Assembly: GCA_047495785.1 (NCBI GenBank)
Contig: JBLDXI010000015.1
Coordinates: 5,084,001 to 5,148,000, forward strand
Direction of reading: 5' to 3'
DNA length: 64,000 nt
DNA from: Lepidodermella squamata
Taxonomy: Eukaryota; Gastrotricha
In this document: piece after piece, positions 22,226-33,900 of the stretch
Layout of the letters: each line of letters starts with the position of its first letter
Numbering within the stretch: position 1 is the stretch's first letter
Position numbers and translations under genes: made by a program
Notes under the pieces: model-generated
What the model was told of the DNA's origin: nothing
What the model saw: the letters and a program-made list of their open reading frames with translations, nothing else
Database searches by the model: none

Positions 22226-22423
22226 TGGTTTTTCATTTTTGAGTCATAATTATGATATCGCTTTTCCATCAAATCCTACGACTAAAAATTTCGATCCTTC
22301 TCCGTTTTCGAACATGCGAAATCTCGTGCACTGCATGTCAGTAAAGGTTGAATCGTGAGGAGGCACAACATACATATAAGGAAGCGCATTTAAATCCTAG
22401 GAAACCGAGAGAGGTAGCATTTG

Positions 22424-23784
22424 TTAGAAGCGGTTTGCGTACAACTTGTTCGGATAGTAGAATTCCTCTTCATCCGAGTACGACGGCGACTGCGAATGAT
22501 TCAGCTGCCAGTCGTTTTGTACTACAGCCTGCACATGCCGGCGATGATGGCGTCTTGACGAAGATGACCCGGAAGACCGTCCCCGAGACCGTTCCAGATC
22601 GATAAGCAATGTACCGGAAACTATTGCTACAGCTAAAGTATAAAATAAGGACGTAATGCACCCGCATATTATTTGAGATGGAACTTACTTAAAATTACGA
22701 CCAAAATGGAAGCGGACGCCGTTAATCCAATAGCAACTTTTTGCCCCAAGTCCTCAATCAAGGCTTGATGGCAACCGATTGTGTTCCAATTCATAGCTTT
22801 GTAATTTCTTTGCGATGCGTCCTTGAAAGTAAATGGGATTCACGTAATAAATAATGTAAGATTACAAAACATACAGTTCGACATGCATCTATTCTGACAG
22901 TAGATGAATTCACGTCAGCACAGCAAACCAGAGGCATTGTTGTAGTTGGCTGAAAGGTATGTTTCAAGTTTTAATACCATGCAATGTGTAATTTTTTCAA
23001 AATTACATTCAACCGAGTCCATAGTTTTGCAGCACCAGCAGGGTAGTCGCGATAGCTGGTGAACCCGCAGCATGAATATGAACGCTGTATGTAGTTAATG
23101 AGCAAAGTAAAGCTGAAGATTTCAGGCGAGACATTGCGGTAGTCTGAGGCCGTGTCACCGGCGTACATTTCGCCGAACGCAAAGTTGTTCATGAACTCGA
23201 TGGCAGCGAGGGTGGCGTCGTCGCGGAACGCGTAGTACAGCACGACAAGAATAATGAGGGCGAGATCGTAGACGGCGAACACGGTCATGCAGAGACCCAG
23301 GCAGAAGAGCCAGAACGAGTTGAGGCAACTCGCTGGGGAGTTGCGCGAAGGTCGCTGCCGCAAGATAGGCATAAGAATAGACGCAACTGCACAGCCGGCT
23401 AGTACCCAGCCCAAAATCAAGAAGATTGAGTCGAGGTACCAGCGGCCGAAAATGATTGTAAAATCAATTTGATCTGTTCTGTTGTTGAGCTCTGAAAAAG
23501 GTTCAGAATTAAACGAAAATTAGAATGTGTATAAAGACATTTCTCTCACTGGTATCGATTGGGGAAAGGAGAGCATACAGCCGATCGCCGTACAGACCGT
23601 ATAGCCGGCTTGTGCTTGAAATGCTTCGCACCGAGTCATTGAGGTTAACTGCTGTGTCGTTTTCGCCCGACAAATGCATGAGGGCGCCGAGAGTTCCGAC
23701 GAAGACGCCGACAAGAGCGAGGAGGGCTGACGACAGCACGAGCCAAATGGCCATGCAAAACCGTCGCGAAGACGACGAGGCCAT
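22424..23784 (-). CDS. Tetraspanin A (378 aa)
   Basis: A four-helix tetraspanin membrane organiser. Exons 23784-23550, 23491-23007, 22949-22875, 22821-22689 and 22632-22424 (introns 58, 57, 53 and 56 bp) give 378 residues. Helix 1 is MAIWLVLSSALLALVGVFVG; helix 2 is LDSIFLILGWVLAGCAVASI; helix 3 follows PASCLNSFWLFCLGLCMTVF. The large extracellular loop has the hallmark CCG (SYSCCGFTSY) and MPLVCC, with further cysteines DACRT and TIGCHQ before helix 4 (VAIGLTASASILVVIL). Two departures from the family: a long first loop (about 50 residues), and a long Arg/Ser/His-rich cytosolic tail of about 60 residues ending KLYANRF. It lies just downstream of a second tetraspanin on the same strand. Confidence 0.88.
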
Positions 23785-24255
23785 AAAAACAGCCTAGGTC
23801 AACTTTCAAATTAAATTTTGTCTAAATAAATGAAGAAATTATAGGTAATATCAAAATATTCATTGTTAGATTTTTTTGATAAAACAAAAATTTCGACGAT
23901 TGTAAACGGTGAATTGACATAAATTAGGCTTCACTTTCTCATGTGGCAACAAATGAATAGTGGCTTCTGTGTATAAATGGCGAAGACAGAGAAGGAAAAC
24001 AAGTGAGGGACTCGAATCACCTGTCGAATCGTAATCTGAGACCAGCGATTTAAACGGGCATGCGATTGAAATAGCATTTCTCTTTAGAAAAATGTCTCCG
24101 CATCATCGGCGCGGCGGCACCGCCGGTGCCATTGGCCGATTGACATTGCCGTTGCTGCTACGGCGATGGCCGCTGTCGGCGTAAGACTTTACAATTTGAT
24201 CATGATAAAACCTATTCGGAAAACATGTTCAGCTATCGAATGGTTAGAGGTGAAC
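23785..24255. promoter_or_regulatory. Gap between the two tetraspanins
   Basis: 470 bp holding the 3' end of tetraspanin B and the promoter of tetraspanin A. A GC-rich patch near 24100-24140 contains a GGCACCG/CGGTGCC self-complementary stretch. A plus-strand 30-codon ORF (from 24092) overlaps it but is not supported as a gene. Confidence 0.35.
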
Positions 24256-25728
24256 CTAAGCGTACCTAGATCCGAATTGGCTATGCCATTTCGACACGGC
24301 GTCTTCAACAAATATTGGACCCTGATGGCCGATGTTGGCCGGCCGTTCGGGCAGGCGGTTCGGGGGCGGCGGAGCGAGAGAGTGATGATACTGTTGCTCG
24401 TAGCCTGGCGAAGAATCGGCCGTGATCGTAGCTGTCACCGGGGCCTTGTAATCATCCGGGCTTCGGCGCTTAGCCGCTAATATCGGCGTACAGATGATGA
24501 AGGCGAGTGTGATGGAGAAAGCTGAACATTGTCGGATGAGCAAAAGCCCGAAAGCAAAAGACTACGCGATGAGCTATCCCATAGAATAGAAACTAAAATA
24601 CCTAGGAAGATTGTGAAGATGGAAAGAGCTATCGCGAGGTACTTGGCGACAACTTCGGCATTCGACGCCAGTTCGCCTTCGAAGCAGCCGAGCATGACCC
24701 ATGAGCTGGAGAGGCGGCTGGCTTTGACGTCGGAGACACAGTCGCGCATTTGGTCCCGCATGCAGCAACTCATGGGCAGGCGCGGCATGGTCAGGATAAT
24801 TTCTGGCGAGCCATCAGCAGTCGGCACCGTGTATCTGTGTATCAAGTCCAATTAATCAGAAGCTTGGATCAAAATCTCAACGACTTACTCTCTATTCCAC
24901 TTTTGAGCGTATTGAAATGTTGGGAGGCCATCTATACCACAGCAGTTGTATCTATGCAAAAGGCAACCATCATATCAAGTTTTCGCCAAATTCTTTGACA
25001 GTCTTACCTTCGATTGATGTAGTTGACAAATCTCGTAAAATCATCGAAGCTATCATCACCTTCATAACGTTGAATAAAGGTTTCGTTCAATTTGTCCCTC
25101 ACATAATCCGTGGCGTTCTATTGAGAGAAAAGGCCAATTCAAAGGCGGTTGGAAGCAAGTGAAATATCAAAAGTCAAAATTTACATATTTATTGGAGACA
25201 TCCATTGCGATGAAGTACATAATGAGCACGGTGGTGAGCACGATAACGTAAATCGCGATGACGGCAATGTAGAGACCGAGGGCGCCGGCACGTGGCCAAA
25301 CAGCACAGGCAACAGCGAAGAGCCCGAAGAAAAATAGAACACAGCCAAATACGATAACTGTCGCTTTTGCTTCCCAGCCGAGTATTTTTCCGAAATCGAT
25401 GCATTGCGACGCCAGGTCAGGTGTGTAGATCTCAGCAAACGCGGCTCGCATGTCATTTCTGTACAAGAAGCACAGTCCCTGAGGCGAGAAAACGACTAAG
25501 AAGCCGAAAATTGCCACACCGGCGCCGACGAGCATCAACACTAGTATTTTAGGGACATCAGTGAGTTCGACACCAACAACATTTTAAAATACTCGCATAC
25601 CTAAATTGACCAGGATCCATGTAATGGCAATGCCAAACTGGCTCTGAATAATGTGAGAGAAGCGATAAAATTTAAATTTGAGCAATAACCAAATCGCAAA
25701 TTGTATTTACCTGTTTGACGGTGACCAT
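24256..25728 (-). CDS. Tetraspanin B (362 aa)
   Basis: A second tetraspanin. Exons 25728-25711, 25643-25601, 25540-25185, 25117-25008, 24951-24889, 24834-24602 and 24521-24256 (introns 67, 60, 67, 56, 54 and 80 bp) give 362 residues. The start MVTVKQSQFGIAITWILVNL runs straight into helix 1 (VLMLVGAGVAIFGFLVVF). The large loop carries YNCCGIDG and the second motif PRLPMSCCMRDQMRDC. Helix 4 is split by the last intron and ends CTPILAAKRR, followed by a Pro-rich tail with LAPPPPNRLPE. A longer N-terminus starting at 25908 is possible by ORF but would put an unrelated hydrophilic stretch in front of a normal tetraspanin start, so I prefer 25728. Exon/intron layout differs from tetraspanin A, so a recent tandem duplication is unlikely. 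Confidence 0.88.
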
Positions 25729-27979
25729 TACGGTGTATTTGCACAGGCCAAAAATTAAACGCAAAGCCGCAGCAATGCGCGTCGGCTCAACAAATTTTGC
25801 GGCTGTTAAAAACCTACACCTAGAAACCCGGAAATGCATGATTGATGGGGTCATCATCAAACAATAAATGAATGAGGACATGAAACAAGTATTTTCGCCG
25901 CTGTCCATGAAACGTGAAGCGGCGAAGGCTTCACCTTGTTAAGACGGAAGTGGCGTCTTGGGAAAATCAAGTGAAGCCTAAAATTAGGCTCATTTCGAGG
26001 TGACAATGGCGCAACAAAGATACGATGACTTGATTATAAGTGGGATTCATCATTGCCGTCGAGTGGCATACACATTCGCAGTGAGTATTTGTGCTCTTGT
26101 CTTGCAATAGCGGCAATAAAAACGAGCTCTTCTTGGCAGTGGTCGCAATAACAATGGCGGTCGGTAGTAAGTTCTTCTTCTCTTCTTCTTCTGCGTTGCG
26201 TACTCTATCAGGCTTGTTTGTTGGCGAGTGAGCGAGCGCGCGCGCAGAAAGAAACGAAGCGCGATGGGATATAATTTTTATACTTACCTTTTATGAATAA
26301 TTTACACGCGCGGGATGCGTACAATTAATGCTGCGCTGTTGCCTGCTGTCAACAACGAATTTCGGGCCATTGTCACATGTTCAGTGGCTTACTTCGTGCC
26401 TACTCCTTTGCGTTCGCGTCGTTGCGGCTCGCTCGTCCTTGCTCGAACGCGCGTAAAATGCAGAAATAACGTATGAAGGCACTTTTTACATCGTCGTCGT
26501 CGTCATCGTTTAGGCATACGAACCAAGTTGCAGTGGTTGCACGTTGCTTGCGACAAACCAGCGGCAGCACACCTGTGTGTGTGCTCCGGTGTTGTGAGTG
26601 GGCTCATTCACGTTCGCGAGCATGCATTGGTGGGCATTATAAGTACTACAAAACCGCGCTGCCAGAACTACACATCGCAGAAAGACTAAACGTCGTAGGC
26701 ATAGACCAAAAATGTTGCATTTATAATTCCATAGTCTCGCCTCTGTTTTTCGTATAATACGCCGGTAATTTCCACCTCGTCGAGTATTATTGTTGTTTTA
26801 GCCGCAGATGATTGTGAAAACAATACCTTGTCGGCGTTAATTAATTAGCGACTACTTCAGATACATAATAAAATACTCATAAGCTAACGTTATTGTCTCG
26901 TGTTCTCCCGGCAGGGATCGACGCCAAAATGTACACCTCTTGAATTATATACCTGAAGACCATTTCAGTAGCGCAATAAAAGTGAGGCTAAACAAATAAA
27001 TGCAAGGTCTCTTAAATCAAGAACGGGCAGCCCAGAGTTCCTGTAGTTCAAAATATCAGAATTTATAATGCTATAATGCCCAGACGTAAGTAAAACGGCC
27101 TCGATATAGACTCGATAGCATCTTGCCTCAGGGCTGACACAAAGGAATGGCGGGATGAAAAGAGAAATGAAAGCTTAAACTTAGCATCATTTCGCGACGA
27201 TATTTTGCTGTTATCTATAATGTTTCGGCGGAAATTGGCGCCAAAATAACGATAAAGCAAATAATTAAAACGATACCTCTCCGCCAGCATTGCAACGCGG
27301 CGATTTTGACTGACTGACGACCGACGACACGTCAGTGGATTGCACTTGTCCCACAGTGACATGGGTCGTAAATAAAAATAATAACAATAACGATTTCGAA
27401 GCTAATGCAGTACATGTGTGTGGCTGCGACGCGCATTTGTCGTCGCGCCTTTCTCACATCACCGGCATAGTCTCGCTGAAGTGGCGCGGAAAATTGGCCG
27501 GCGCTGAAAAAGGTCAGCCTTTTGTGAATAATTGCTACAAAAACAGTTTTTACGAACATCACACGCGCGTCAAAACGGCGCGCGCGCATGTTCGCAATTT
27601 GGCTATGCGGTGGTAACAAAGCACCACGTCCACTTGTTTACGTGATGCGATTAACTCGGCTGAAATCACAATAAAAAGTGAAGCGATGAAAAGGTACACT
27701 CACGCGTATTTTTCAAGATATGATTATTGTATTTATTCGTAAACATGTGTTCTTTTTTCTCGCGTTCGATTCCGGTTATTCATGATATTATATAACAACA
27801 ATGGAAGAAACAAAACGCAACAACGGCGTCACCTATAGAAATAATGAGAAAAATATCAAGTGCTGCATATTCACTTTTTTGTAGCGAAAAAGATGGTCTT
27901 TCACAAAATAGTAAGCTGCGTATATCACAGATGGCTAATTTTTTAATACCTATGAAATAATGTCTCTGGTTAGCAAATT
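25729..27979. promoter_or_regulatory. Intergenic, 2.25 kb, CpG-rich in the middle
   Basis: Between the tetraspanin B start and the androglobin stop. The middle (about 26220-26460 and 27300-27610) is unusually rich in CG dinucleotides (runs such as GCGAGCGCGCGCGCAG), unlike the AT-rich intergenic DNA elsewhere. ORFs on both strands here overlap each other and have no domain. It probably holds the tetraspanin B promoter. Confidence 0.4.
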
Positions 27980-30900
27980 TTATTTCTTCTTTTTTGGAGC
28001 TGCTTTCGGACTCCCTTTGCCCTTGCCCTTGGCTGCTGCGGCTTCGGCGGCCGCGAGCTGCTCTTTCGCCTGTTGTTCAGCGAGCGCTTGGGCCAGGGCC
28101 TCCTGCCGCAGTCGTTCCTCCTCGAGAAGCTGAAATGAGGGCATCTCGTTATTTCGGAAAATTTCAGGTCGCAACTGACTTACCCTCGTGCGGATGGCTT
28201 CCCGCCGTGCTACTAGCGTTTGCCAAGTGCGATCCGTTTCCGCCTGTTCGCAAAAAACAGGTAATTCATCATTTGAAGATTCAAATAGAAAATCAAAATC
28301 AAAATCGATAAAATAAAGTGATTGCTCCCGGCATAACACGGTAGTGCGATTTTTGCGCGTTGCGGTGAGGATTATAACCGATATTTAACCAAGTGATATA
28401 ATATGATGAATAAAAGACAACAATGACAAAACTGGACGGCTATAATGCGGACCTGTCGCCGTGTTCATGGTATTTGCCGTCTCCAATTTCGAATGCTTGT
28501 TGTGTTCTCGACCAGTTTGCAGCTTCGCCGTTTGTGCTGCCGCTGCTGCAGCTGCAGCCGCGGCAGCCGCTCGTTCCTGCTCTTCAATTTCTCGCCGCCT
28601 GTGTTCTGCGATTGCTCGCATGCTCTCGATATATTTATTGAGAGCAAACTCTTTCATACCCTTGGAGAATTGCGAAATTTAAGCATAACAAAAACACAGA
28701 GTTATAAGCAGTAGAAGCATAGAGAAAGCCATTTCACGCGTTTTCCATTAAAAATTAAAGATATTCCTCACCTGGATGCGTTCATACTCAGCCAGTTGTT
28801 GGTTTTTCAAGAACTGCCGAATCTGCTTATCGGTTTCAAGAAAAGCCAACGCATCGCGTTCGGCTGCCGCGAATTCGGCGACAACTTGCGGCCGAGTTTC
28901 GGGGTCGAGGGCGCGCCGCTCCTCCGGCGTAAGGTCTTTCCAGCAGCGCATGAACGGCGAAAAATCAACGTCGGGAAGTGTGACTTTAGCCAAGGCCTTG
29001 TCGATCGCATCAGCCGAAGCACTTGGACCACCGACTGAGACCAGCAACTCGTCGACAGGCACCCCACGGGATCTCAGGTAGTTCAGCCGACTCTGACGGG
29101 CCTTGGCAGCTCGGCCGGGTTCTGCTTCTTCCCAAGCTCGCTTCATTGCCCGAATTTCATCAGCCTTAGTAGTATCGCGATAAATTTCGATTTCATCCTA
29201 AGTCATCGTCAAGGTCTATTATAAGTTAAACAACTCGGCAGCATGTTGAAACTTACGGCCGCGTTGTAGTCTGAAATGAATTTTACGATGGAGTGCGGCT
29301 TTTGTTCGTCGAAGCCAACCGAGGGCGGTCGCGAGGCCAATGCTTTTGATTCACGCTGCAAAATAGAAACCGTTAGAAACTGCCAGGCATAAAAAGCAAA
29401 GCTGTTCAAGCCAGATAAAATCATAAAATCCACCGTAGAAAACTCTAAAAAATATAGCTATATCTTGAAATTAATTCAGCGAAACTTCAAGAACGTAAGC
29501 GATCAAATAACACAAGCAGTATGATGCGCGTTAAATCTGCACACCTGCTCTTTCGCTCTCAATTCAGCTTCTTTATCCTTGCCCTAAACGCGATTGTTAA
29601 CGATGAAACAAAATGTAAACGATCTTTCGCACAGTTAGTGAATTTTTACATGCTGAATGAAACGCTTTCCAGGTAATAATTCATGCAATTACTTTCCGAT
29701 TGATCAACATTCATTTTACGTAATCAATTTAAAACCTACTCCAGTTGTTATCGTAGGACTTTCCGGCTTATCATCATCATGTCAATTCACGCATTTTTCT
29801 CATCAATTACTTTTAATAAAGCGTTACCTTGGGAACACCTTTCGATGCCGGTGGAGGTTTTGCGGTTTTCGAGTCCTTAGAATCTTTTTGCGAACCAGTT
29901 GCACTAGCAGCAGTCTTCTCGGGACCAGTCGCGCCACCAGCTCGCGGCGTCATTTCCATTTTGATCGAAGTTGTACCATGATTCGTCTCACTGAAACATA
30001 AATTACCGTTTATAGGCATTGTCTCATAAATATATTAAAAACACGTGAAAACTTGAAAATCGGAGCAACCCTCCGAAAAAAATCTCACGAAATGAATGCA
30101 AAAATCACTCAATCCTCACCTTAAATATCTGTTTTAAACGTTGGTAAATATGGTAAAGTAAATAATAACTAAAGCTGAAAATAAATTTACCTGTCGTATG
30201 ACAGCTTCATTTCCTGCTTTGCTTGATCGCGGAGATTTTCGAACCTAGGGCACGAATCAGAGTATTTGAAGTAATTGAAGCTAATTTTAATATAAATCTA
30301 CTAACCACGCTTCCAAGTCGGAAGACAATGGCCACGATGCAGGGGTCATTAGAGTGCACTGAACAATCCATCGATGAGTTATCGGTTCGGCGCCTGGCGA
30401 CGCGGTTCGAGAGCTTGGTCGAGAACTACGATGCGTCTAAAATCAAAATAATGGTCCCTCTCCAAACACATGATATCGTTGATTTACCGCTTTTGGCGAT
30501 GGGCTTCGACCGCCAGCACCACCTCGTGAAGCTGGACGGTTTGTCGAATTCGAAACTGTTGACGCCGTTTTCCCGACTGGTTTGGCAGCGGGAACAGGAG
30601 GCGGCGGTGGCGCAACTTCTTCGGTTTCGGTGCTCTCCGAGTCAGGCATGAAGATAAACGCCGGTATTAACACGGCACCTCGGCCGCGTGCGGTGTGAAT
30701 AAGCTTGTCCTTGTCGAAAATCTGAAGCGCAATATCGGCATTCGGTTCATTGGCCGCAGCGTACAGGGTGGCAAGATGCGGCGCTGCGACCTTGACCGTG
30801 TATCGGCATATAATGTTGCGATCGTTAGGGAGGAAGTAGTCGCGCAGCTCGCGGATGCAGAACGACGACACAAGCTCGGCGTGGGCGGGAGCGGGCAGGT

Positions 30901-33900
30901 TGGCGTGTGACCCAATCAGTCGCATGCGCCACTTGCCCGAAACGGCATTCGAAGTGTCCCCGCTGCGGGCCTCGCCCAATATCGTATAACCACGCTTGTT
31001 CGGCGCGTAACTGTAAGGCGCGACTCGGCAGAACACGCGTTCCAGTTCTTCACCAGTGTCATTGTCGACGACGCGCAAGAAAGCAGGGGCTAACGAGCAT
31101 GTCAAGCGAGGCACGACCAGGTTCGTTTGTTTTGCGTGGAAAACGTCGCGGAACAGCAGGAACCACGTGTTGGGTGGCTGTTCCGGGTACGAGCCGGCGT
31201 AGTCGCAGTACGCGATGCGGTTCCACTCATCATCGTAGAACGGGTAGAAGCGCAGAAGGTCGGGATCTTCGCCGAACATGCCGCGGAACAAATTGGCGGC
31301 GATTACCGACGTGTGCGGCTGCAGGGCCTCGGCCATTTTCAGAAGGGCAGCGCTGACCTTGTCGAAGTTCGAAGTACCTGGCTTGTCAGCTTTAAAAATC
31401 TTGCGACTAGCAGCGCCGCGTTGGCACTTCTGGATCTTGACGATGGCTTGGACTTCTTCGGCGGTCGGTTCACGGTCGTTGAATATGTAATTTGCGGGGA
31501 CTCCAGGGGTGGAAGAACTCGCCGCTGTGGGCGCAGCGTTCTGTGACGCCTGCAGCGACGATGACTCCTTGCTCTTGCTCTTACCCCCGCCGCCACCTTC
31601 TTCGTCCTTCTTCGCCTTCCCGCCCCCGCCGCCAGCGGTTTTCTCAACAGAACTCTTCTCTTTGCCATGTTCCGACTTTTCTTTAGTCTGGCCCGGGGCG
31701 GTTGCCGACGCTGCCGGGGCGTCCTTTTCCTTAGTTGTCGCCGATGCTCTTTTTCCGCCTGCTGCGGTGCCGCCAATTGAAGTACCCGGCCGGCTGGATG
31801 TCGAAGATCCGACAACGGACGGGGCATTCGGGTCTTGGAACATTACTCGCCACGCAAATGCCATTTCAGGGGTTGCAGCTTCGCCGAGTACAGCTCGGGT
31901 GGCGGTGGCGAGGCTGGACACAAAGTTGCCGTGTGCACGGCGACGAGACACGCTGCCTTCACTCGGTAACGCCAGTCTCATCTGTGAAATAGATTTGAGT
32001 TACGGCAAATCGATAATTAATAAAAAATAAGGAAAAACTAACCATTTCGTTCAAAGATTTGGTATAATTGGCCTTGTTGCTGAAAGAGCAAAGGCATGCG
32101 ATGAAGTTGGTGACGATGCGAACGGCTGTGTCCGTGTATCGCAGCGACTCCTTTGTCAAGTTCTGCATCACGAAGTCCTCGTCCCCGAGTGCGAAATTGG
32201 CCATCGAAGCAACGGTCAGATGGTATGCCAAGGGCGCGCCAACGACCAGGCGCAGCACGTGCCGCCCGGCTGGTAGGATCAGCGCAGTTGCGCGAATGGT
32301 ATTGGTGTGCAGTCGCAGAATCGTCGAGCCGCTAGCTAGCGACTTCCAGCTGTGCCGTTCGACTAACAATTCGCCACTGCCGGTGAACAGGGATTGCTGC
32401 TGCGCACCACCGGCACTTCCCGACGGCTCGACGGCCGTTGCTAGCCCGGCCTGCGCGGCGACGCCCTGTCCTGTCACCGACTGTGCGTCACTCACAGAAT
32501 CGGCGTCGCGAGGTCTTGCTTGCTGCTGTCCGGTAAGCTCGGGCCATTTGCAAATAGAGCTAACGCAAAAAACCAGTTCGATCGGATCGAGACTGTCGAC
32601 GGTTAGAAAATACACGGCCTTATCCTCAGACTGCAATCCTTGCTGTAAATGAAAACCATACAGCACCATTTAGAGGATTGGTTGATTCAAAAGATGGTGA
32701 AATGAATAAATGAGGCAAAAATCAAGTGTTCAAATAAAATTTAACAAACCGTGAGGCCGGATGGCGAAATTCGCCGATCCCTAGATACGATCTGGCCTTT
32801 CACGTCGGTGAACGTCTTAACGTGCGGGTAGGTGTTGGTCTTGTGGAAAATCACAACATATCTAGATAAGAAAACGTATATGATTTGTATTTTTGTCTGC
32901 CAGCTCTATCCGAGTAGTTTTTACTTGAAACAAGCGATGAAGTCATCGAAATCTAGCCAGGTGTTTTTCATTTGATCGGCCATCGTTGGCTCCGTAACAA
33001 CTACACTGGCAGCCTCATCGGCGAGCTGAGCTGGAACTTGACCAGGAATAACTGACGCAGATCCGATCGAAGGAGCTGGACCTTCGGCAGCACCTAATTA
33101 AACCAAAACGGAAAAGAAAATTAGCCAAGATTTTATAGCTTCATCTTTCATTGGAAGAAAAGATACAACTGAATATTTTGCAGTAGCTAGACGTATTTCT
33201 CAATTAAATATAGTGCAAGTGTAGTATGAAAAATCGGACAAGACTATTGGACGGACAAAGCACTGGACAGGTCAGAAACCTAATAAACCGTCGTCGGCTG
33301 TAACGGGAATGTCAACGGACCGCAACCAATGCGTTATACGCTCCGCATTGTTCTCGTGAACAACTGTTTCAGGCTCGTCGAACACAGGGTTCTCCTCGTG
33401 AAATGTTTCAATTACAGGAACAGTGGGGTGCTCGTTGCTATGACCTGTGTCCTTCGCATGATTACTAGCTATTATAGCAAGCGCAACGTACAATCATTCA
33501 AGTAAAAGCATGAAAAATCAAGCAATCTAACGGCGCATTGAAAAACTGAATGTTTACTAACCTGCTACTTTTGATGGAGCTGCGCTTGCAGTTTCAATTT
33601 TCGAACCCGAATCTTGACGTGTTGGTTGTAGGCGCTTATCATTCGGCGCAGTCGGCGGTTTATTAGCTGCAGCTTTGTTTGCTGAAAGCTGATTTCCGAG
33701 TGGGAGCTTGGTCTTCGGATCAATCGCTGTCACTGTACTCGCAGCATCAACAACCGGTGTAGCAATCACTGGTGGTTCAGGGGGCTTAACCACTTGCTGA
33801 TTCGCCTCGAGATCGTCGCCTTCCTCGGCAATAGTCACCTTGGCTGCCCTGCGTTCCAATTCAAGCCGCTCCTGTTCGTAAGTCCAGAACGGTGTGCCGA

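Larger units (their letters stand above)
21387..22249. repeat. 863-bp near-perfect palindrome of Penelope-like element 3' ends
   Basis: Each base x from 21387 to 21817 appears to pair with position 43636-x, giving two 431-bp arms around a single central G at 21818. Each arm, read outward from the centre, encodes the same 66-codon reading frame (plus strand 21821-22018; mirror on the minus strand 21618-21815). It ends TEKLFIQALNPSLNNYCNK-stop, typical of the C-terminus of the GIY-YIG endonuclease of Penelope-like retroelements. Outside this lies a motif CCTGAAGATGGCTGAATAAA followed by GCTGAAACATGTCGG, typical of the terminal region of those elements. Two 3' fragments therefore lie head to head. 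It may be a real foldback insertion or an assembly artefact. Confidence 0.8.

Noticed and set aside
25728-25908. Longer N-terminus for tetraspanin B starting at 25908
   Set aside because: It would add 60 residues with no tetraspanin character before a normal start; 25728 gives the family N-terminus.
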